Part shown: positions 20,054 to 26,586 of the stretch, one piece after another
Position numbering within the stretch: the first letter of the stretch is position 1
Layout: the number at the start of each line of letters is the position of its first letter
DNA from: Saksenaea vasiformis B4078
Taxonomy: Eukaryota; Mucoromycota; Mucoromycetes; Mucorales; Saksenaeaceae
Assembly (NCBI GenBank): GCA_000697055.1
Contig: JNDT01000721.1
Location: forward strand, 1-26,586
Direction of reading: 5' to 3'
Length of the DNA: 26,586 nt
Notes under the pieces: model-generated
Told to the model about the DNA's origin: nothing
Databases searched by the model: none
Seen by the model: the letters and a program-made list of their open reading frames with translations, nothing else
Made by a program: the position numbers and the translations under genes

Positions 20054-22230
20054 ATTGGGCCGTTAAATACAATGAAAAGAAACAATATACCTCAAAAAAG
20101 AGAAAAAAAAACAGGTTTGCATGAAACTACTTAGTAGCCCAATCAGAGAATATGGATACCATTAGCTCGGAAAAAAAGCTCTTTCAATCTAGCTCTGGAG
20201 CACGGTGATCTATATGAAAACCACTACCACGGCCTAAGCATATTTATCAAGACGTTGCTGGATTTTCCAGTTGTCGTACCTGACGTTCATCTTCATTCAC
20301 AATAGTGTTTGCGCAGCTCACAACATATGAGAAAAATTCCATTATAATGGTCCTGCCTCAAGTCATATGAGATTATTGTAAGGGATGTTCACACTCAGAG
20401 CACAACGTGGGATATGTCGTTCATGATCCAGTTACGGGAATTTCGAGAGCAATGGTATCCACTTTTATACTCCCAATCGACTACACTTTTAGTTGTCTTA
20501 CTGTTCCATCTTTTACCAATGTCTAAAAATAAGCTTTCTTAGATTGCGCGCCACTATGAGAAAAAGTGACAGGGCAATGCGTAAGGAAGCTGAGAAATAC
20601 CAATTTTTTAATGAGGGGGAATACCGGTTTGGAACACGCTCTCGTAACATCCCCGTACTACCATGTCCGTGTTCTTCAGTACTTCTTACTATTTGACTGC
20701 AATGTCCAGTATTAATTTTGGCAGTTATTGCCATTTCTCAATATTTCCCAGCAATGGCACAGTTCTGGAAATTAGCTTTGTTGGGAGAGAGAGAAAGGGT
20801 AAAGACAAAAGAAAAAGAAAAGCTCTCTCACCTCACATCATTCGTGTGAGGATCTCTTGTCAACAGAAAAGCTCCCTAGCAAGATATCCAGAGAGACGCT
20901 AAGTTTTGTCTTATCACTGTAGAGAAACCAAGTACACCGATGCTCCTGCTGAAAATCAGTATCATTCAAGAACGTGAATCTAGCTTAGCTAGCATGACAC
21001 TATTTTGCCGTTCCTGCATAACGCTAACTTGATTGGCTCCACAAAGCAGGTTTGCATAATCAAGTCCAGTTGATGAGAGTAAGCATATTACGAACATCGG
21101 CCACCGCCATTTTTCCACCTAATTGAGGAAAGGGTTGCTAAGCAAGTAAAAAGGTGGGCTCTACATTCGGTAATACGTCAACGTTAGATAGCAATGATCG
21201 CCTATCATACTGAAAAGGACTGCGACTCATGGACGCTTAATTATGGTCAAGTTAGAGAGGCGTTCACAAACTCACGTCCACATACCCAGTCTGTGGAGAT
21301 TGAAAATCAAATAATCCGAGCAACAGAAGCTCGCGACGATTAGACAAAGTCGTAAGTATCGTAAAAAAGAACGATGTAAATCATAGATAATTGTAAAACA
21401 GTTCTTGAGACTTCATACTAAACGGACCCAAACCGATTTCCATTTTTGGTAGTTCGCTAACGACAATTTTTTTCTTTTTTTTCATGATGCTGAGGCAGTG
21501 TAAAAATAGCGAAGGATTAGTTATACGAACTGATTGCCTTGCTGTTACGCAATGGTGGTAGAACGCCGTAATAGGCAGGAAAGTTGTAAATAGGATGTAT
21601 AATGATAAAAGGGTGCTAGGTAGAGAGTAGCTCTATAATAGGTAAGTTGAAGTTGCAAACCTCTGCGGTTTGCCGGTTGGCGTCCGCTCGAAGGCGCACA
21701 TGCATACAGTGATTTGTTTGTGACATGGATTTGGGTAGGATCTTAGCGGTGTCGGCAGGTCGATTTGTAAATAGAGGCGCTGTCATCACATGTATGCGAT
21801 ATGTAAAGCGACTACTTGATCTTTTTCATCCTAAATTTGCAAGTTTTCGTCGCGATACATCAAAGTCATGTCCGTCTTCTGTAATGCGCAGCAGGAATTC
21901 TTTATTTTCATATCTGCAGTCTGTTCGAAATGATACAATCATGCAAACCTTCGAATTATTTTTATATTTCGATTATTATTATTTTTTTACCTATATGAAA
22001 CTTTTACTGGGATATAGTGGACAGCTTTGACAGCAGGCACGAAGGAAAAGTTGACAGCCAGTGGGGTGTCCCTTATGTCGCGCACGTAGCGCTGTTGCGA
22101 TTTTGGGTTTGTGACGTATCGAGCTCATTTTATAATATTGTTATACACGGTAAATTTTTTTTATTTTGCTGTCGGCACAAAATACAAATTTTCTTTCCTT
22201 TTCATTTGGACTACAAAAGTCGCAATCAGC
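20054..22230. other. Long intergenic region with the eIF4A promoter at its end
   Basis: No gene is recognised in 2.2 kb. Short frames exist, for example 20493-20696 and 21725-22030 on the plus strand, but none shows a known domain or exon-like signals. A plus-strand stretch near 20370-20520 translates without stops as a Cys/His-containing segment (CKGCSHSEHNVG) whose family I cannot name. The last few hundred bases must contain the eIF4A promoter and 5' leader. Decayed transposon sequence is likely given the neighbours, but not demonstrated. Confidence 0.4.
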
Positions 22231-23708
22231 ATGAGGTATATCAAATTGCGTATATATATGGATACTGGGCAGCGGTAACTAAAGCTCATTTGTGTTCCCT
22301 CTAGCAACGAACCTTTGAAAGAAATCCAGGATAACGAGATCGAGGTAAATTGGATTGGACAGGTACAGCTTGTAGGCATGGTGATTTACCATTTTATCTT
22401 AGTCTAACTGGGATGAAGTTGTTGACAACTTCGACAACATGAACCTCAAGACCGAGCTTTTGCGTGGTGTCTACGCCTATGGGTAAGTAGAGTGTATATG
22501 GTTGGTGGAAGTAGGAAGATTGCTGACGCAAAAAAAAGTTTTGAACGTCCCTCTGCTATTCAGCAGCGTGCTATCATGCCCGTTGTCAAGGGCCATGATG
22601 TGATTGCCCAGGCTCAGTCCGGTACCGGCAAGACCGCCACCTTCTCGATCTCCATCCTTCAGTCGATTGATACGTCTTTGAAGCAGACCCAGGCCCTTAT
22701 TCTCGCTCCCACCCGTGAATTGGCCCTTCAGATCCAAAAGGTCGTTCTTGCCCTCGGTGACTTCATGGGTATTGAGTGCCACGCCTGTATTGGTGGTACC
22801 AACGTTCGTGAGGATATGGCCAAGCTCCAGGCTGGCTGCCACATTGTTGTCGGTACTCCTGGTCGTGTGTTTGATATGATCAACAACCGTGGTGCTTTCA
22901 ACACTGACCACATGAAGATGTTTGTTTTGGATGAAGCTGATGAGATGTTGTCCCGTGGTTTCAAGGAGCAGATCTACGACGTTTTCCAGCTCATGCCTGG
23001 CAGCACCCAGGTTGTGTTGCTCTCTGCTACCATGCCTGCTGATGTCCTTGAGGTCACCACTAAGTTTATGCGTGACCCCATCCGTATCTTGGTCAAGCGT
23101 GATGAGTTGACCTTGGAAGGTATCAAACAATTCTACGTCGCTGTCGACAAGGAAGAGTGGAAGCTCGATACCCTCTGCGATTTGTACGAAACTGTCACTA
23201 TCACTCAGGCTGTTATCTTCTGTAACACCCGCAGAAAGGTCGACTGGCTTACCGAGAAGCTCCACGCCCGCGAGTTCACTGTCTCTGCCATGCATGGTGA
23301 CATGGACCAAGCTCAGCGTGATGTTATTATGAAGGAGTTCCGCTCTGGTTCCTCCCGTGTGTTGATTACCACTGATTTGTTGGCTCGTGGTATTGATGTC
23401 CAGCAGGTCTCGCTTGTCATCAAGTAAGTGATTTAATTTGTGTATCTATTTCTGTGTGCTTACAATAATTTGTAGCTACGATCTTCCATCCAACCGTGAG
23501 AACTACATTCACAGAATTGGTCGTGGTGGTCGTTTCGGTCGTAAGGGTGTTGCTATCAACTTCGTTAGCAACGAAGATGTCCGTATGATGAGAGTAAGTC
23601 GGCTTGTATAATGTTGATATATATCATTAATCACGTTTCTAGGACATTGAACAATTCTACAACACCCAGATCGAAGAGATGCCCTTGAACGTTGCTGATC
23701 TTATTTAG
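22231..23708 (+). CDS. TIF1: ATP-dependent RNA helicase eIF4A
   Basis: DEAD-box helicase of the eIF4F complex that unwinds mRNA 5' leaders during translation initiation. Six exons: 22231-22235, 22305-22344, 22403-22482, 22539-23423, 23476-23593 and 23643-23708, giving 397 residues, the usual length. The first exon holds only ATGAG; the Ser2 codon is completed after a 69-nt intron with a TAACTAA branch site. Motifs: Q motif FERPSAIQQ (43-51), AQSGTGKT (67-74), [18 protein letters not shown] (about 173-176), SAT (about 204-206), [29 protein letters not shown] across intron 4, and [13 protein letters not shown]. The C-terminus [12 protein letters not shown] is typical. Codon use is strongly biased to GTC, ACC, AAG and GGT, as expected of a highly expressed gene and unlike its neighbours. 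The ADEM sequence after DEAD separates it from eIF4A3/FAL1-type paralogues only weakly, but overall it reads as eIF4A. Confidence 0.96.
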
Positions 23709-24299
23709 ATTGTATAGTCCGCTGCATTTTAATGTAAAAAACACACCCTCTTATTAAAGAAAAGTTTGCCATTAGCGCATTATGATTGGCAGAAGCAGAG
23801 CCTTTCAACTCATTTTATACGTTTTGGTTGGCCTTTGGAGAGTTTTTTTCGGGTCCGGGGTTTTCGCAGGCAAGTACGTGAGATTTCCCTCTTTCTAAGT
23901 GCTGCGAGATAACACATCTTGTATTACATCTCCCAATGCATAACTCGCATCCCGTTAACGGATTGTGTTGGACTTGACACCTTTGTACTTAGCGAATAAA
24001 CTTGGACTACCTAGCAATCGTCAGTTATACTATATGTATGAATACGTAGGACTTCCAAGCGAATGAGAAGTACTTTTATTCAAGCTGAAAGAAAGATAAA
24101 TTTCCAACTAAACAATACACAGTTGAAAGCAAGGCAATAGCCAGTTAAATAACGGGAACGAACATTCAGATATTCCAACATAGCCCCATGTCAGGGTGTG
24201 TAATTTCTTGCAAGAACGTGCCGGCTGTGTAGCACAGATTACACCACCTAAACAGAGACCCCAGGAGCCTCAACATAGAGTAAAATCTGGATTTTTTTT
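23709..24299. other. Intergenic downstream of eIF4A
   Basis: Contains the eIF4A 3' UTR, with TTATTAAAG near 23751 as a possible poly(A) signal. No further gene is seen. The small frame at 24196-24384 has a poly-Phe/poly-Lys run from T and A tracts and is unlikely to be real, though it runs into the Fanzor-like remnant. Confidence 0.45.
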
Positions 24300-24580
24300 T
24301 AAAAAAAAAAAGAATAAAGTATGCTCAGTAAGCAGTAACTTAGAGCTGTCCAAGTCTGTCACGCCAGAAAAGTATAATGTTTAAAGATTGCAAGCTCCAC
24401 AGTGTTTTAGCCTGTAGATGCTGTCAAACACTGCTCAACGGAAATTCAAACGCCTCGCAAAACATTTATTACATTGCTCAAGAAACAATTACGCGCAAAG
24501 CAAGGCCACTTAGTTTCTGGCTCACCAAGACAGCAACAAATACTGCCTTAATTTACGGTGATAGAATTGATCACCCATGA
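24300..24580 (+). pseudogene. Fanzor-like C-terminal remnant (copy 3), catalytic Asp lost
   Basis: The plus-strand frame from 24377 gives KDCKLHSVLACRCCQTLLNG followed by NSNASQNIYYIAQETI, then ARPLSF and a stop at 24578-24580. Its LHSVLAC.CC spacing and NASQNI segment line up with HHGVLACKNC and DVNASKNL of the copy at 16428-18982. Where that copy has WDRD, this one has LNGN, so the RuvC-III Asp is replaced by Asn (AAT at 24443-24445). In a different upstream frame, KVCSVSSNLEL may be the other half of the zinc ribbon. No RuvC-I or RuvC-II part is found. It is an old, dead fragment; the call rests on one motif block, so it is less certain than copies 1 and 2. Confidence 0.5.
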
Positions 24581-24721
24581 CAAGCCATAATGACGATAAT
24601 CCTTGTGAGGTAAAAAACAACAAAGTAAGTAAAAAGTGAAGTTTGGTCAATTGGGATTATAAGTATCACTATTGCGTTTCGTTTTTAACAGGTGGCTTGG
24701 GTGCTATTCATGAGATGACCT

Positions 24722-25833
24722 TTAGTACATATTAGAACAGCATTTCGACGTATCACCTGTGGACGAAGAAGCCGCAGCTGTTTGAGAACCACCAGTAGAT
24801 TGTGCTGGGTCAGATTGTCCTACTGGAGGTTGGGTGTAGGGATGTTGTGCAGCAAACTGTTGTAACTGGAGCTGGTATTGTTGTACTTGCTCTGAAGTTA
24901 ACTAAAAAGCAAATAAGCAACAGGAGTGAGTTGCTCTTTCTACCGTATACCTGAGATAGTTGCGGGTAATATGCCGCAGGATCGATCTATCAATTTATTA
25001 ATTTACATCAACAAAACCGTAGTAAAAATACCAACCTGAGCAGACGCATACTGCGGTATGGCTGGCTGCTGGTAATACCCTGCATAGTTGTTCTGATCAT
25101 ACACTGTGTTTGTTGCCTATATACAGATGTTAATCCCTTGTTTTCTTTGTTTTGCGTTTACTTTGATCGCTTCTTCACGCGGAACAATGTCAATCAAAAA
25201 GTCGCACATGTCAGTCTTGGATATTGCAGTCGCAATATCTGACCGTTGTAATGTGCGGCGTTTATTTTCTTCAGCATGCACCCTACGAATCATGAGACTA
25301 TGAAAGGAAAAGAGTGATTTCTTACCATGCACGTTTTGTTAACTCTGTAATAAAAATCTCACATCCTTTGGCGAATAAGATTGGGGCCTATAAGAAGGTT
25401 TTAATAGTCCATTCATTCCCAGCTCGTCTTATATTTTTCTTTTTCCAACCTCGGCACTTATCATCTAACAAGGTTTTTTTTAAGTATCTCTTAATGTTTC
25501 GAAAGATCACCACTATACCTTTACGTCCTGATCGGTTTTCATGACTTTCTTGATTCTTGCCAGTGGCAATGGGTGGTTTTTAAAATCGGAATCAAAAGCC
25601 TCAGCTTGTGCTAACTGTTCTTGCCAAAATCTAGCCAAATCAAACATAGGATGTCCTCCAGGAACTGTGCCTGTAACGACGGAATGTTGAGCATGTGGTT
25701 GTGGTGCATGTTGCTGAAATGAAGGTGGTTGCGTCTGCGAAGTTTGGTGTTGCACAAGTGTTGCTGATTCTGTAGATGGTTGTTGCGTTGGCTGCTCTTC
25801 TTGCGGTTGGGGATTGGACTGTTGTGAAGCCAT
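24722..25833 (-). CDS. HAP5: NF-YC / HAP5 subunit of the CCAAT-binding complex
   Basis: Histone-fold subunit that pairs with NF-YB/HAP3 and, with NF-YA/HAP2, binds CCAAT in promoters. Seven exons: 25833-25519, 25464-25450, 25387-25326, 25282-25162, 25116-25036, 24986-24951 and 24901-24722, giving 269 residues. Exon 2 is a 15-nt microexon encoding MISAE, which is essential to the histone fold. The N-terminal 60 residues are rich in Gln, Pro and Thr. Core signatures: [65 protein letters not shown] and [14 protein letters not shown]. The C-terminus is Gln/Tyr-rich (a likely activation region) and ends CCSNMY. All introns are 43-62 nt. The ATG at 25833 is the first Met in a frame that opens upstream with TTG. 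The family call is firm. Confidence 0.95.
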
Positions 25834-26301
25834 GATCGTCAAATACAGTATCTGTGTGCAATGGCCTTATTGATGCACTTTTTTTAAGTACGAGTTCCAG
25901 CATTTACGTATATTTAAACTCCGTCCATTCGTCAGCTGCGGCATCTGAAAATATATATATATATTGGTCTCATCCAGTTGTTTAAGTTGAATTCATCGTA
26001 GATCAATTAGACCACCCAGGCGTTTTCCATACGCCCAATATGGACCGCGATATTATAGGAAAATCATCCGGGCAGCTTCCACTAAGGCGGAATACACCCG
26101 ACCGACTTCACACGCCAGGATGCGGATGATAATTTCTTCCTTCAATTCATTTTTTTTATTGTTTCATGAAGTTTCATACCGACCGCGAAAAATTTCGCGG
26201 CGATGGAATATTTTATCCGACCTCACGTATACCAGGAAATCCAGCCTTGCATGATTAATCCGATATAAGAAACTTCGCTTAACAAGAACATCTAATCTAT
26301 A
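25834..26301. other. HAP5 upstream region
   Basis: Promoter side of the minus-strand HAP5 gene. It holds an (AT)n run at about 25950-25965, a CCAAT pentamer at 26035-26039 about 200 bp upstream of the ATG (possible self-regulation by NF-Y, inference), and a perfect 8-bp inverted repeat at 26183-26200. No gene is seen until the Fanzor-like fragment at 26302. Confidence 0.45.
26183..26200. repeat. Perfect inverted repeat CCGCGAAA-AA-TTTCGCGG
   Basis: Eight base pairs on each side of a two-base centre, read directly. GC-rich arms in AT-rich surroundings suggest a protein-binding palindrome or a small hairpin. It lies between HAP5 and a Fanzor-like fragment; its function is unknown. Confidence 0.7.
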
Positions 26302-26586
26302 TTATACAGATAAGGCACTCTTGTGATGGGATAACGACGTCTTTCGTTCATCGTCATTCGTTGAGGTTGGGCGCCGGAACATAAGTGGTCGTTGATTTTC
26401 GTGGTGGGCCATATGAACGAAAATTTTGCGCATATTAGCAGCAGCCATATGATCTCGATTCAGATACTTCGCCGGGCAGGACTGATTTGTGCAAGCCAGC
26501 ACAGCATGTATCTTCGAGCTCTGACCGTGTTTATCCGGACGTTCCTTTGCGTTTTCCGTTTTTCGTGTCTCACAACGCAGACAGAT
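26302..26586 (-). pseudogene. Fanzor/TnpB-like C-terminus (copy 4), cut by window edge
   Basis: The minus-strand frame is open from the window end to the stop at 26302 (95 codons). It contains the first zinc pair CLRC at once after the edge, then IHAVLACTNQSC with the second pair (C-x4-C), then KYLNRDHMAAANMRKI, equivalent to the RuvC-III WDRDVNAAKN block with its Asp kept. The tail PLMFRRPTSTNDD resembles PGIFRRPSQNQND at the end of copy 1. Whether the full gene lies beyond the edge cannot be seen, so calling it a pseudogene is provisional; it may be the last exon of an intact gene. The unusual C-x4-C pair and LNRDHMAAANM suggest a different Fanzor lineage from copies 1-3. Confidence 0.62.

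Noticed and set aside
20370..20700. Fifth Fanzor relic (segments CKGCSHSEHNVG, HDPVTGIS and RFGTRSRN in plus frames)
   Set aside because: DP.TG and FG.RSRN loosely resemble RuvC-I and the pre-RuvC-II loop, but order, spacing and zinc-ribbon motifs are missing; too weak without a profile search.
22477..23310. 277-codon minus-strand frame opposite eIF4A
   Set aside because: It is the antisense shadow of a highly codon-biased exon; eIF4A motifs are unambiguous on the plus strand.

Overview
The window looks like nuclear DNA from an early-diverging filamentous fungus, most likely Mucoromycota (inference). The evidence is its protein-coding genes, split by many short GT-AG introns (43-75 nt, one of 130 nt) with CTGAC/TAACTAA-like branch sites. 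They include an EHD-type dynamin-related ATPase, which is unusual in Dikarya, and the window also holds a DIRS-type tyrosine-recombinase retrotransposon and several Fanzor/TnpB-like sequences. There is no bacterial-style operon structure, and I see no tRNA, rRNA or CRISPR array.

Layout. 1-2255: gene-poor, AT-rich DNA with microsatellites, a GAATATTCG-rich patch, a possible copia-like LTR and a 25-bp tandem repeat. 2256-3867 (-): F-box protein with an acidic tract. 5383-6505 (+): YIP4/YIPF6 Golgi membrane protein, tail to tail with 6605-8554 (-): EHD protein of endocytic recycling. 9234-10620 (-): alpha/beta-hydrolase lipase. 10795-14975: one apparently full-length DIRS-like retrotransposon (gag-like ORF, RT-RNase H, tyrosine recombinase; inverted terminal repeats and an internal complementary region), inserted 174 bp upstream of the lipase start. 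15266-15705: decayed IS630/Tc1-mariner-type transposase. 16428-18982 (+): nearly full-length but broken Fanzor (eukaryotic TnpB-like RNA-guided nuclease) gene that keeps the RuvC D-E-D residues. 19536-19916 (-): second Fanzor C-terminal fragment. 22231-23708 (+): eIF4A. 24300-24580 (+): third, more decayed Fanzor-like C-terminus. 24722-25833 (-): NF-YC/HAP5. 26302-26586 (-): fourth Fanzor-like C-terminus, running off the window edge.

The housekeeping genes (eIF4A, NF-YC, YIP4, EHD) are intact and functionally unrelated to each other. Between them lies a mobile-element zone of about 9 kb plus scattered Fanzor remnants. The strongest unusual signal is the density of RNA-guided-nuclease relatives: four loci in about 10 kb (16.4-26.6 kb), on alternating strands, at different stages of decay, beside a mariner-type transposase relic and a DIRS element. 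All exon models were built by eye from splice signals, reading phase and recalled family conservation; no alignment was run.
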